Source of the DNA: Chryseobacterium rhizoplanae
GTDB lineage: Bacteria > Bacteroidota > Bacteroidia > Flavobacteriales > Weeksellaceae
DNA: 64,000 nt
Direction of reading: 5' to 3'
Assembly: GCF_900182655.1 (NCBI RefSeq)
Contig: NZ_FXTC01000006.1
Coordinates: 186,001-250,000 of the forward strand
Shown: piece after piece, positions 26,930 through 35,873 of the stretch
Position numbering within the stretch: the first letter of the stretch is position 1
Layout of the letters: every line of letters begins with the position of its first letter
Notes under the pieces: model-generated
What the model saw: the letters and a program-made list of their open reading frames with translations, nothing else
Databases searched by the model: none
What the model was told of the DNA's origin: nothing
Program-made: the position numbers and the translations under genes

Positions 26930-27092
26930 TTGTTTAAAATTAAATTGTGTAAAATTTAATTTTAAGTTTTATTCTAATCTTATTATTGATGTTTCCTATA
27001 ACAGAATAGAAGTGTTACTCTTTTGAAATTCGTACTCTATAGCTTTATTCATTTTAAGCAGACTTAATTTTATAAATTGAAATAAGATTTTT

Positions 27093-27100
27093 TATCTTTG
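27093..27100 (+). promoter_or_regulatory. Putative -7 element of holB
   Basis: TATCTTTG matches TAnnTTTG but ends only 4 bp before the holB ATG at 27105, so the transcript would be leaderless or nearly so. Confidence 0.4.
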
Positions 27101-27104
27101 AAAC

Positions 27105-28223
27105 ATGAATTGGGAGAACATCGCCGGACAGACAAATCTGAAAAAACTTCTTAGAGAAAGCATTGCTGAAAACAGAGTGAGCCATGCCCAACTTTTTGTA
27201 GGAAAAGAGGGATACGGAACACTTCCCATGGTTTTGGCGTATGCAAAAGAAATTTTAAATCGTGAAAATGAGCATGCTGCAGCGAAGGTAGAACACCTCA
27301 ATCACCTGGATCTGCATTTCAGCTTTCCTGTTTTTACGGACAATAGAAATTCGTTAAGTAAGAATAAATTTGATGAATTCAGAGAAATGATCATGGCTTC
27401 TCCATATGCAAGCTACGATGACTGGACTGCTTTCTTAGAGTCGGAAAATAAGCAGCTGTTTATTTCCGCAGATGAAATTGATGACCAGAACCAGAAGTTT
27501 TCTTTGAAAAGTTTTGAAGGAGGAACCAAAATTCTTATTGTCTGGAGAGCAGATAAAATGAATATCGCGGCTTCAAACAAATTTTTGAAATTTTTAGAAG
27601 AACCACCTGCAAAAACAATTATCCTTCTTACGGCAGAAAGCACCAATGATATTCTTCCTACGATTCTTTCCAGAACACAGATTGTAGAAATCCCGAGACT
27701 ACATGATGAAGATATTGAAAACTATCTCAAAAAAAACTTTTCTGTTTCAGAAGAAAAATTGAAAGAGATTGTTCATGAAGCGCAGGGAGACCTTAATGAT
27801 GCGGTAAAACTCCTCAATTCAGGGGATAAAACCAATGAATTTGAAAAACTCTTTGTACAATGGGTCAGAGATGCCTTTATGGTAAAAAAGAAACCTGAAT
27901 ATTTGAGAAGTATCATTTTTTGGGCGAGAGAAATTGCAGGATGGAACAGGGAAAAACAGAAAAACTTCCTGAACTATTGTTCTGAAATCTTCAGACTTGC
28001 ACTGCTTCAGAACTATCAATCCGAAAATCTGGTGTATAAAAAGATAGATGCAAACGGGTTCAACTGGGGAGGATTTTCAAAATTCATCAGTGGAGCCAAT
28101 ATTGAAAATATTTTAGAGGAAATCAATACAGCCGATCTGCATCTGACCCGAAACGGAAATCCTAAAATTGTATGGACCGATTTAGGTATAAAACTATCAA
28201 GATATATTCACAAAAGCACATAA
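27105..28223 (+). CDS. holB: DNA polymerase III delta-prime subunit
   Basis: A 372-residue clamp-loader subunit. It starts MNWENIAGQTNLKKLLRESIAENRVSHAQLFVG, as typical delta-prime proteins do. It then has ILIVWRADKMNIAASNKFLKFLEEPPAKTIILL (sensor region) and ILPTILSRTQIVEIPRL. The usual zinc-binding cysteine cluster is missing in the first domain (that segment reads ILNRENEHAAAKVEHLNHLDLH), and the phosphate loop is degenerate (GKEGYGTLP), as expected of a non-ATPase subunit. It acts in the replisome in loading the beta clamp. Confidence 0.92.
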   Translation: MNWENIAGQTNLKKLLRESIAENRVSHAQLFVGKEGYGTLPMVLAYAKEILNRENEHAAAKVEHLNHLDLHFSFPVFTDNRNSLSKNKFDEFREMIMASPYASYDDWTAFLESENKQLFISADEIDDQNQKFSLKSFEGGTKILIVWRADKMNIAASNKFLKFLEEPPAKTIILLTAESTNDILPTILSRTQIVEIPRLHDEDIENYLKKNFSVSEEKLKEIVHEAQGDLNDAVKLLNSGDKTNEFEKLFVQWVRDAFMVKKKPEYLRSIIFWAREIAGWNREKQKNFLNYCSEIFRLALLQNYQSENLVYKKIDANGFNWGGFSKFISGANIENILEEINTADLHLTRNGNPKIVWTDLGIKLSRYIHKST

Positions 28224-28224
28224 A

Positions 28225-28257
28225 TAAAACTCCGGCAACAGCTGGAGTTTTTGTTTT
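28225..28257 (+). terminator. Rho-independent terminator of holB
   Basis: Stem AACTCCgGC / GCtGGAGTT (arms about 28228-28236 and 28241-28249) followed by TTTTTGTTTT, right after the holB stop. Confidence 0.75.
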
Positions 28258-28459
28258 CTATTTTTCCTTTTTTTAACTATATTTTACATTAAAATTGTGT
28301 TAAAGACTCATGTTTTGAAGTGAATTTTTTCTAAATATTCCATTATTATTAAACTTCCTTACGTTATTTTTATCTAAAAAGTGGCTTTCCAGTAGTTTCT
28401 GCGCCTATTATAGAAACCATCTTTTATTTACAATAAATTAAATCAATATTAAAAAATCA

Positions 28460-28475
28460 ATCAATCGTTTGATTT
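28460..28475. promoter_or_regulatory. Putative TetR operator
   Basis: Perfect inverted repeat AATCAA-TCGT-TTGATT (28460-28475) overlapping the -33 TTTG of the efflux-operon promoter. Position and symmetry fit autorepression by the TetR protein encoded next. Confidence 0.6.
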
Positions 28476-28499
28476 GTGTTAAAACTTGTGTACATTTGC
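28469..28499 (+). promoter_or_regulatory. Promoter of the tetR-tolC-emrAB operon
   Basis: TTTG (28469-28472), a 19-bp spacer, then TACATTTG (28492-28499). Both elements and the spacing match the Bacteroidota consensus. Confidence 0.7.
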
Positions 28500-28521
28500 G
28501 CCCTGAAAAATGAACACTAAC

Positions 28522-29148
28522 ATGATTTCAAAAGAAGAAAATATATTATTCGCAGCCGAGAAGCTTTTTGCAGAAAAGGGATTCGAAGGAACTTCCACCC
28601 GCGAAATTGCAAAGGATGCGAATGTTAATATTTCTATGATCTCGTATTATTTTGGCTCTAAGGAAAAACTTTATGAGAAATTAGTAGAATACAGAATGAA
28701 TGAAGGTCAGTTCTTTTCAAAAGATCTTTTGGGACGAACCGATATCAATGAATGGCAGAAAATTGAAAAAGTAATTGATCAGTTTTCTAACAAGATCCGT
28801 ACTCAAAAATGCTTTTACAGGATTATGCAGAGAGAGCAGGTGTATACCAAGAATCCTCAGATTGTAGAATTTTTAAAGCAAACTAAAATGGGATTCCTTT
28901 CTATGTATTCACAAATATTGGAAAGCGGTCTTAAAAATGGAATTTTCACCAAAAATCCGCCTATATATCTCCTTCATTCTACGGTAAGCGGAACTTTATT
29001 TTATGCATTCAATGCAAAAGAAATGTATAAAGAGTTCCTGAATGAAACAGAAGATGAAGAAGCTTTTGATGAAAAATACTATACAGAACTTAATAAACAT
29101 ATTAAATACTTACTAAAAGACCTTTTAGGTTATGAAGAGAATAAATAA
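28522..29148 (+). CDS. TetR/AcrR-family transcriptional repressor
   Basis: A 208-residue DNA-binding protein. The helix-turn-helix is FEGTSTREIAKDANVNISMISYYFGSKEKLYEKL, and the C-terminal ligand domain is helical. I start it at the ATG at 28522 (MISKEENILF). The alternative at 28510 lies only 10 bp after the -7 element, leaving almost no leader. It overlaps the tolC-like gene by 17 bp. It probably represses its own operon through the palindrome at 28460 and is released by an efflux substrate. Confidence 0.9.
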   Translation: MISKEENILFAAEKLFAEKGFEGTSTREIAKDANVNISMISYYFGSKEKLYEKLVEYRMNEGQFFSKDLLGRTDINEWQKIEKVIDQFSNKIRTQKCFYRIMQREQVYTKNPQIVEFLKQTKMGFLSMYSQILESGLKNGIFTKNPPIYLLHSTVSGTLFYAFNAKEMYKEFLNETEDEEAFDEKYYTELNKHIKYLLKDLLGYEENK

Positions 29149-30445
29149 CTCAGTGATTGCATTATCACTATTCGTAGGGATAGCAAATGCAAATGCTCAG
29201 GAGAAAAAAACACTTTCTCTTGACGAAGCTGTACAGTTGGGAATCCAGAACAGCAAGAATCTCAAGATCGATGCAGCCAAGATCGAAGAGGCTACAGCTG
29301 ATCTTTTGGAAGCTAAAAACAGACAGTTGCCGGAATTAAAAGTATCAGGCAGCTATATGTACCTTCCTATAAAACCGAATGTAGATATCAAACTTCCGGG
29401 TGTTTCAGGAGCAGGAGGTCCTGAGGTACATCAGGTGGCGTACGGTTCAGCTAATCTTAGTGTTCCAATTTACAGCGGGGGAAGAATCAAGTATGGTATT
29501 CAGTCGGCGAAATATCTGGTGGAAGCTTCAAAATTAAGCACTGAGAACGACAAAATTGCTATTGCTTACAATGTTGCCCAGGCTTATAACAACTTATTTA
29601 AAGCCAATCAGTCTATCAAAGTTTTTGAAGAAAACCTTGCTGCTTCTCAAAAAAGAGATGAAACATTCCTTAAAATGGAAAACAATGGTTTGATCGCAAG
29701 AAACGACAGATTGAAGGCGAATCTTCAGACTTCGAATATTGAACTTCAGCTATTGGAAGCTAAGAACAACTACAATATTGCCAACATCAATATGGATCTT
29801 TTATTAGGTCTTCCAGAAACTACAGAACTGACAGTAGATGAAAATTATATTGAGGAAGGTTCAGATGTAAAACCGGTTGATTTCTATGTTACTGAAGCCA
29901 GAGAAAACCGTAAAGATTTACAGGCCTTAGCACAACAGAGAAAAGCGGCAGAGCTGGGATCAAAAGCTGCAAAAGCTGAAAATCTTCCTTCTATCGCATT
30001 TACCGGAGGGTATGTAGCCGCAGATATTCCTAAATTTCTTACCGTATACAATGCCATCAACGTAGGAATTGGTGTTTCTTATAACCTATCCAACCTGTGG
30101 AAAGAAAATTCTTCATTAAGACAGTCACAAGCGAGAGAAAAGCAATTGGCAGCTACGGATGAATTACTGAATGACAACATTAAGCTTGACGTCAACAGAG
30201 AGTATCAGAATACAGACTATTCAAAAAAGAGAATTGCTGTTTTTGAAAAATCAGCTGAGCAGGCTAATGAAAATTACAGAATTACAAAAAATAAATACGA
30301 CAACGGTCTTGCAACGATGACAGAATTATTGGATGCAGACGCGGCTCAGATTGCTGCAAACGTTGGAGTGATCAATGCTAAAGCAGATGCTGCCCTGGCA
30401 TACAGAAAACTATTACAGACAACAGGAACTTTAACAATTAAATAA
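29132..30445 (+). CDS. TolC-family outer-membrane efflux protein
   Basis: A 437-residue outer-membrane channel. It has a signal peptide (MKRINNSVIALSLFVGIANANAQ) and then LSLDEAVQLGIQNSKNL, the family opening. Two OEP repeats of long coiled-coil helices and strands follow (AYNVAQAYNNLFKANQSIKVFEE; VNREYQNTDYSKKRIAVFEK). It forms the exit duct of a tripartite pump with the next two genes. Its start lies inside the tetR 3' end, so translation is probably coupled. Confidence 0.93.
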   Translation: MKRINNSVIALSLFVGIANANAQEKKTLSLDEAVQLGIQNSKNLKIDAAKIEEATADLLEAKNRQLPELKVSGSYMYLPIKPNVDIKLPGVSGAGGPEVHQVAYGSANLSVPIYSGGRIKYGIQSAKYLVEASKLSTENDKIAIAYNVAQAYNNLFKANQSIKVFEENLAASQKRDETFLKMENNGLIARNDRLKANLQTSNIELQLLEAKNNYNIANINMDLLLGLPETTELTVDENYIEEGSDVKPVDFYVTEARENRKDLQALAQQRKAAELGSKAAKAENLPSIAFTGGYVAADIPKFLTVYNAINVGIGVSYNLSNLWKENSSLRQSQAREKQLAATDELLNDNIKLDVNREYQNTDYSKKRIAVFEKSAEQANENYRITKNKYDNGLATMTELLDADAAQIAANVGVINAKADAALAYRKLLQTTGTLTIK

Positions 30446-30461
30446 TCAGATCGAAACCAAA

Positions 30462-31565
30462 ATGGAAAATAATAATACACAGGCAGCTGAACCTAAAAAG
30501 AAAAAAAGTTTAGTTTTTCCTATCATTTTAGCGGCAGTAGTAATCGGAGGAGGAATCTATGGTTACAGAGCCTTTACCTACGGACAGTATCACGAAGAAA
30601 CTGACGATGCTCAGATCTCTTCCAATATGGCACCGGTAATTTCTAAAATCTCAGGTTATGTAGCTCAGGTAAAAGTGAAAGACAACCAGTTTGTAAAGAA
30701 AGGAGATACGTTGGTGATTTTGGATAACAGAGATCAGAAAATGGCTCTTGATCAGGCTCAGGCAGCATTATCTACCGCTAAAAGTAATATTTCAAATGCA
30801 GAAGCTACCACAACAGCTACTTCAAAAAATATCGGATCTTCAGAAGCGGCAGTAGTAACAGCTAATGCTCAGATAGAAGCAGCAAAAGTAAATGTCTGGA
30901 AAACTTCTCAGGATTTGAAGAGATATGCTAATCTTGTAAAAGACCATTCTATTACAGAACAGCAATACGAGCAGGCTTTAGCCGCAAAACAATCTGCAGA
31001 CAGACAATTACAGGTTTTAGTTGACCAGAGAAATCAAATTGCTCAGCAAACTCACATCGCTTCTTCTCAGACTGCAGCAAGCTCACAACAAATCAGTGTG
31101 GCAGGATCTGTGGCTAAGCAAAGAGAAGTAGATGTAGAAAATGCAAAACTGAATTTATCATACACGGTAATCCTTGCACCTGAAGACGGATACGTTGGAA
31201 AAGTACCTACACAGGCAGGGCAGTATCTGCAGGCGGGAGCGCAGTTGTTTGCTTTGGTTAAAAACGACCAGAAATGGGTAGTGGCTAACTTTAAGGAAAC
31301 ACAGGTAGACAAAATGGTGGAAGGACAGAAAGTGAAAATCGAAATTGACGCTTTCCCTGATCAGGAATTTGAAGGAGTGGTAAGCTCATTCTCTCCGGCT
31401 ACTGGAGCTACATTCTCTATTCTTCCTCCGGATAATGCGAGTGGTAACTTCGTAAAAGTAGTTCAGAGACTTCCTGTAAAAATCGATTTTGTAAATCTGG
31501 ATAAGAATATTGCCAAAAGATTAAGAACAGGAATGAACGTGAAGGCAGAAGTTGCTTTGAAATAA
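30462..31565 (+). CDS. EmrA/HlyD-type membrane-fusion protein
   Basis: A 367-residue periplasmic adaptor anchored by one N-terminal helix (LVFPIILAAVVIGGGIYGY, about residues 16-34). Next are the beta-barrel/lipoyl start YHEETDDAQISSNMAPVISKISGYVAQV, a long Ala/Gln-rich coiled coil (about 90-220), and LAPEDGYVGKVPTQAGQYLQAG. Layout and the TDDAQI motif are those of EmrA/HlyD_D23 proteins that pair with 14-helix MFS pumps, as here. It follows the tolC gene by 16 bp. Confidence 0.93.
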   Translation: MENNNTQAAEPKKKKSLVFPIILAAVVIGGGIYGYRAFTYGQYHEETDDAQISSNMAPVISKISGYVAQVKVKDNQFVKKGDTLVILDNRDQKMALDQAQAALSTAKSNISNAEATTTATSKNIGSSEAAVVTANAQIEAAKVNVWKTSQDLKRYANLVKDHSITEQQYEQALAAKQSADRQLQVLVDQRNQIAQQTHIASSQTAASSQQISVAGSVAKQREVDVENAKLNLSYTVILAPEDGYVGKVPTQAGQYLQAGAQLFALVKNDQKWVVANFKETQVDKMVEGQKVKIEIDAFPDQEFEGVVSSFSPATGATFSILPPDNASGNFVKVVQRLPVKIDFVNLDKNIAKRLRTGMNVKAEVALK

Positions 31566-31579
31566 CATTTAAAATTGTT

Positions 31580-31690
31580 AAAAGTCAATGAACTTCGTTG
31601 TCAATGGTGAATCAGCTTTGCTGTCAATTAAAATGAACGGCTTAAAATTCACTATTCACTTGCGGAGCAAAATTCACAATTGATTTTTTA
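31580..31690. repeat. Intergenic filler repeat inside the efflux operon
   Basis: Short tandem-like blocks (GTCAATGGTGAATCAG, AAAATTCACTATTCACTTGC, GGAGCAAAATTCACAATTG). Parts recur near 10701-10780 (GTGAATTTTGC, CGCAAGTGAAT) and 57890-57930. It separates emrA from emrB by 140 bp with no gene. Confidence 0.45.
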
Positions 31691-31705
31691 CATCGTAAAA
31701 AACTT

Positions 31706-33283
31706 ATGCAAGATTCATTAGTAGAATATGGAGCGCGTAGAGTAATCATTACGATTACGGCTATCCTTTGTGCCCTTCTTGAAATTGTAGATTCCACGAT
31801 TGTCAATGTTGCCTTGAATGAAATGAAGGGGAATCTTGGATCTACACTTTCTGAAGTGGGATGGGTAATTACGGCTTATGCCATTGGTAACGTCATCATC
31901 GTACCAATGACGAGCTGGCTTTCCCAGCAGTTTGGGCGTAGAAATTACTTTGCGGCATCCATCATTATATTTACCATATTTTCATTTTTATGTGGAAATG
32001 CGACCAATATCTGGGAACTCGTGTTCTTCAGATTGATGCAGGGAATCGGTGGGGGAGCCTTATTGGTAACTTCACAAACGATCATTACGGAATCTTATCC
32101 GATTGAAAAAAGAAGTATGGCTCAGGCTATTTATGGTCTGGGAGTAATCATCGGCCCTACCTTAGGTCCGCCTCTTGGAGGATATATCGTTGATAACTTC
32201 AGCTGGCCGTATATTTTCTATATTAATATTCCGATTGGAATTGCAGCAACATTGATGACGCTGCAGTTTGTAAGAAGTCCAAAATATGCAGAAAAACGTA
32301 AAGTCTCGGATGTTGACTGGATTGGAATTGGATTGCTGGCAGTAACAGTAGGTTCATTACAGTTCATTCTGGAAAGAGGTCATGAAGAAGACTGGTTTGC
32401 CAGCGGAATGATTGTAGCGTTTACGGTAGCGGCAATCTTAGGATTTATATTATTCCTTTGGAGGGAACTTACCTTTAAATATCCGATCGTTGAACTCAGG
32501 GTGCTTAAGAATAGTAATTTAAGGATCGGGACAATGATGTCATTCGTGCTTGGATTTGGACTTTATGGTTCTACGTTTATCGTTCCGCTGTACACTCAGA
32601 GTATTTTGGGATGGACGGCCCTTCAGTCGGGAGCTTTGATGATTCCGGCAGCTTTAACAACAGCCTTTATGATGCCTATTATTGGTAGACTTTTGGCAAA
32701 AGGAGCAAAACAGCAGATCCTGGTTTCTCTAGGATTGTTCATCTTCTTTGTCTATAGTTTCTGGGGATATAAAATTCTGACTCCGGATACCAGTAAAGAT
32801 GCATTTTTCTGGATGCTGATTGTAAGAGGAGCAGGTTTGGGACTCCTGTTTATTCCAATCACCTCATTGTCTTTAAGTACACTGAAAGGGCAGGAGATTG
32901 GTCAGGGAGCAGCCTTTACCGGGATGATGAGACAGCTTGGTGGATCTTTCGGGATTGCAGCGATTACAACTTTTATTGCTAATGCAGGTCAGAAATACAG
33001 GAATAATCTGATTTCTCACCTTGACGAAAATAGTTTTGATGTTCAGCAAAGACTCGCAGCATTGAAGGCAAGTTTTGTAGCGAAAGGGATGACTCCGGAC
33101 GCCGCGATGAATGCCGCTTATAAAATGCTTGATTTGTCAGTCACCAAACAGGCCACTGTACTCTCTTATATGGATGTATTTCTTTATCTCGGAATTATAT
33201 TCCTGATATGTATTCCGTTTATCTTACTCGTAAAAGAAAGAAAAAGCAAAGAAAAAATAGATTTGAGTGAAGCCATGCACTAA
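31706..33283 (+). CDS. EmrB/QacA-type MFS drug exporter (DHA2 family)
   Basis: A 525-residue inner-membrane antiporter with about 14 hydrophobic helices. Visible motifs: LEIVDSTIVNVALNEM in helix 1 (motif D1), GWVITAYAIGNVIIVPMTSWLSQQFGRR (helix 2 and motif A), and GLGVIIGPTLGPPLGGYI (motif C). These mark the proton-driven DHA2 export branch. With the upstream EmrA-like adaptor and TolC-like channel it makes a complete tripartite pump. Substrates cannot be deduced. Confidence 0.93.
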   Translation: MQDSLVEYGARRVIITITAILCALLEIVDSTIVNVALNEMKGNLGSTLSEVGWVITAYAIGNVIIVPMTSWLSQQFGRRNYFAASIIIFTIFSFLCGNATNIWELVFFRLMQGIGGGALLVTSQTIITESYPIEKRSMAQAIYGLGVIIGPTLGPPLGGYIVDNFSWPYIFYINIPIGIAATLMTLQFVRSPKYAEKRKVSDVDWIGIGLLAVTVGSLQFILERGHEEDWFASGMIVAFTVAAILGFILFLWRELTFKYPIVELRVLKNSNLRIGTMMSFVLGFGLYGSTFIVPLYTQSILGWTALQSGALMIPAALTTAFMMPIIGRLLAKGAKQQILVSLGLFIFFVYSFWGYKILTPDTSKDAFFWMLIVRGAGLGLLFIPITSLSLSTLKGQEIGQGAAFTGMMRQLGGSFGIAAITTFIANAGQKYRNNLISHLDENSFDVQQRLAALKASFVAKGMTPDAAMNAAYKMLDLSVTKQATVLSYMDVFLYLGIIFLICIPFILLVKERKSKEKIDLSEAMH

Positions 33284-33292
33284 ATTTTAATT

Positions 33293-33326
33293 AAAAACCT
33301 TCGATATTTTCGAAGGTTTTTTTTGT
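33293..33326 (+). terminator. Rho-independent terminator of the efflux operon
   Basis: Stem AACCTTCGA / TCGAAGGTT with loop TATTT, followed by eight T, 10 bp past the emrB stop. Confidence 0.88.
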
Positions 33327-33685
33327 TTCTTTCTATTGTAAAATAATGTCAGACAGTAACTTTTAGTTTTAATTCTGTTAAACAAAAAATAATATCACTT
33401 ATTGGAGAGTTTAATTATTTTTTCTAGCTTTACAAGAACAAATGAAAAAAATATGAATAGATTCCCCAATCCCTCAACCCCTTTTTATAAAGGTGTTTTC
33501 CCAATAGCGTGCCGGATTTTTTGTCTGAATATCAGTTTTAATATCAACTGATCGGGTGCTGTCTTTTTACTTGTTTTTATATTCAATAAAGCCAATGTTC
33601 TTATTTCTGAAAGCTTATGAAATACAGGCTTTCGTTTCAATAATTAACTAACCCATGATCTCAATATACTTACAAAATATTATAT
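33327..33685. other. Gap without recognisable gene
   Basis: AT-rich, frames broken by stops. I see no good -7 element; the ATG at 33686 is preceded by ATATTATAT only. Confidence 0.4.
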
Positions 33686-34282
33686 ATGAATCAAATACAA
33701 CTGCCGGAAACCTATCTGGCATTATCAGATTTCAGAAAGTATGATATCTTTCTTCCTGAAATGAATCAGGCACAGATTATCTCAGACTTTTTTCCCGGAA
33801 CCTTTACAGAACTTACCCAGCGCCTGTCCGATATTACAGGAGCCTTTTACGGCGGAATGCTCAAGCAGATTGGCCGACTTTACGGAACCGAAGCTATTGA
33901 ACAGCTTTCCAGCACTTTTATGTATGATCTCGGATCCAGAATGACACTGAGAAATCTTGAAACAAAGCCTAACCTGCAGCCCGGTATTCCGGCTGTAGCC
34001 AAAATACTCATAGGAGCAATTTTTACATCCAGTCCCGAATATAATTTTGAATTTAAAGAATTAAATGACTACAAATGTGAACTGCTGATCAAAGGAGTAG
34101 ACCGTTACCATAAGATCACGCAGAGCCTGCAGATCGCGGGTCTGCTGAAATGGCCAGTCATAAAACCTTTCTTACAGGGAGTTTGCGATACTATGGGACT
34201 GGATGTTTTATTGGAAATAAAAGTGCTGAAACTTGATCCGGACAGCACATGCAGCTATCATATCATTGTCTCAGAAAAATAG
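33686..34282 (+). CDS. Conserved-looking protein of unknown function
   Basis: A 198-residue soluble protein, no signal peptide. It begins MNQIQLPETYLALSDFRKYDIF and has a helical middle (FTELTQRLSDITGAFYGGMLKQIGRLYG). Its end is richer in strand, with scattered cysteines (YKCELLIKG, GVCDTMGLDV, STCSYHIIV). The overall plan (helical N-terminus, strand-rich end with late Cys) is vaguely like V4R or ATC-hydrolase-type domains, but I cannot assign it. It stands alone and is followed by a dispersed repeat. Confidence 0.6.
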   Translation: MNQIQLPETYLALSDFRKYDIFLPEMNQAQIISDFFPGTFTELTQRLSDITGAFYGGMLKQIGRLYGTEAIEQLSSTFMYDLGSRMTLRNLETKPNLQPGIPAVAKILIGAIFTSSPEYNFEFKELNDYKCELLIKGVDRYHKITQSLQIAGLLKWPVIKPFLQGVCDTMGLDVLLEIKVLKLDPDSTCSYHIIVSEK

Positions 34283-34312
34283 AGCTGAAAATTGAAAATA
34301 ATAATTTCAAAT

Positions 34313-34383
34313 ATCAATAGGAGCGGACTTTAGTCCGCTTTCTCTATTATAAATCAAGAATTGGCTTTAGCCAGAACATAAAA
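34313..34383 (+). repeat. Dispersed two-hairpin repeat, copy 2
   Basis: TCAATAGGA, the palindrome GCGGACTTTAGTCCGC, a spacer, then TTGGCTTTAGCCAGAAC. Same layout as the copies at 3511, 47577 and 57003. Confidence 0.75.
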
Positions 34384-34413
34384 CCCGCACCCCGAATCCC
34401 GCACCTTAAATTT

Positions 34414-35427
34414 CTACCTGATTTTCTCTATCCACTCAATCCCACTCACATCAATCAGTTTCAGCGCATGAATTTCACTTTTCTGAAGTATATCATCAAT
34501 ATTCAAAGTTACATCAGCCTTTGCTCCCAAAGGAATGATCAGGCTGTGCTTTCCGGGTTTTACTTTGGTAACATAATGATTCCGTATATTTTCCTTAGGC
34601 AATCCGGAAAGTTCTTGATGATCTATTGCTTTTAAAATATTCCCGTTTCTGTCCAGAATATGGACACCTATCAGAAAAGAACCATAGACATCAGCCCCTT
34701 CCGTTCTGTATACTTCAAATGTTAAATCCGAGTTATTATGGGAAATATGGGAAATTTCCAGTTTCGGTTTTACCGATTTATTATGCAAAGTTCCCCATAC
34801 ACCTCCATGGAAATACTGATTGGTAAAAAGAGTCAAACCCAATATAATAAGCGATCCTGTCAGTACAAGAATTTTTGGTTGTGAGACAGGAAAGTTCCCT
34901 GAACCCAGCCATTGAAACCATCTTTTTTGAGTGAAGCTTTTGTTATTCTTTATGAAATAATAATCCAGTGAATAAGGACCACTTCCTGTAAGAAACAGGA
35001 CAAATCCGCCAGCGATTCCTAAAACTCCTATCTGCCATTCATCAAGGCAGGTTGTTCCCAGCCAGCCGGAACCCAATAGGATCCCGAGGGCAAGGCTGAA
35101 GATCCCGATACTCATCAGTCGTGTAAATAATCCGAGAATAATGAATAATCCCACAATAGCTTCAATAATAGTAAAAACCATCATGGATTGCTGTAAGGCA
35201 TCAGGATGGGTAACCAGATATTCAATAATAGGTTTTATGCCGAGTGCGTTCGGTAAAAAGTGATTGAATTTTTCCCCGATATATCCCTGTTCGTCTGGAA
35301 TAAGCTTGTTTTCGAGGATAAGTCTTCGCCAGAACGCTGAAAAATAAGTCCATCCGATCACCATGCGGAGGGATAAAGTATATAATCCGGCCAGTTCCGA
35401 AGACTGGCTGTTTAAAGTATGTTTCAT
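34414..35427 (-). CDS. DoxD-DoxA fusion membrane protein (TQO small subunit-like)
   Basis: A 337-residue protein. The first about 165 residues hold four hydrophobic helices of the DoxX/DoxD type (WTYFSAFWRRLIL, FTIIEAIVGLFIILGLFTRLM, GTTCLDEWQIGVLGIAGGFVLFL). After another helix near 190-205, the last 120 residues form an extracytoplasmic domain (FHGGVWGTLHNKS, DLTFEVYRTEGADVYGSFLIGVHI). This resembles DoxA, the second small subunit of archaeal thiosulfate:quinone oxidoreductase. Fused forms occur in Bacteroidota, where thiosulfate oxidation is unproven. It is followed downstream by the dispersed repeat and shares an operon with the small gene at 35479. Confidence 0.78.
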   Translation of the reverse strand: MKHTLNSQSSELAGLYTLSLRMVIGWTYFSAFWRRLILENKLIPDEQGYIGEKFNHFLPNALGIKPIIEYLVTHPDALQQSMMVFTIIEAIVGLFIILGLFTRLMSIGIFSLALGILLGSGWLGTTCLDEWQIGVLGIAGGFVLFLTGSGPYSLDYYFIKNNKSFTQKRWFQWLGSGNFPVSQPKILVLTGSLIILGLTLFTNQYFHGGVWGTLHNKSVKPKLEISHISHNNSDLTFEVYRTEGADVYGSFLIGVHILDRNGNILKAIDHQELSGLPKENIRNHYVTKVKPGKHSLIIPLGAKADVTLNIDDILQKSEIHALKLIDVSGIEWIEKIR

Positions 35428-35478
35428 TGAAATTAATATTGTATGTAAAAAACCGACTTTTAATTAGGTTCAAAAAGT

Positions 35479-35835
35479 TTAAACCAGATTAAGCTTCAGT
35501 CTTTTAAACAGAATATATTTCGGTGGGCTGTTTCCTGTGGAATGCCCTGAGTATTTATTGAAAACAATCTTCTCTTCAGCAGAATTGCCTGCAGTGAAAT
35601 AAAAGTGGGAAAAAGAATCCTTGTATTGCCCCTGAATTTTAGCTTTTGATACCGAAACTTCTGTCGGGGCAGATGCCGTATCACAGCTGGAAGAAAGAGA
35701 TGAAGTGATCTTTACCTTATTCAGTCCGCTGATGTACTGAATGTCAAAAATATCAAGAACATTTCTTTTTACAGAACACGGCGATAATGAAAACACCAAA
35801 ATAAGCATCGTAATAACAGCTTTGTAGGTTTTCAT
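35479..35835 (-). CDS. Small exported protein of unknown function
   Basis: A 118-residue protein from the ATG at 35835, where the signal peptide MKTYKAVITMLILVFSLSPC begins; seven codons further upstream are open but add nothing signal-like. The mature part has LDIFDIQYISGLNKVKITSSLSSSCD and ends PPKYILFKRLKLNLV. There are two cysteines, one of them in the signal region and possibly a lipobox (SLSPC). It lies between the hydrolase gene (38 bp upstream) and the DoxD-DoxA gene (51 bp downstream) on the same strand, so the three are probably one operon. Not recognised. Confidence 0.6.
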   Translation of the reverse strand: MKTYKAVITMLILVFSLSPCSVKRNVLDIFDIQYISGLNKVKITSSLSSSCDTASAPTEVSVSKAKIQGQYKDSFSHFYFTAGNSAEEKIVFNKYSGHSTGNSPPKYILFKRLKLNLV

Positions 35836-35873
35836 ATGGAGTCCTGAATGGGGCATAATTACAAAACTACACT

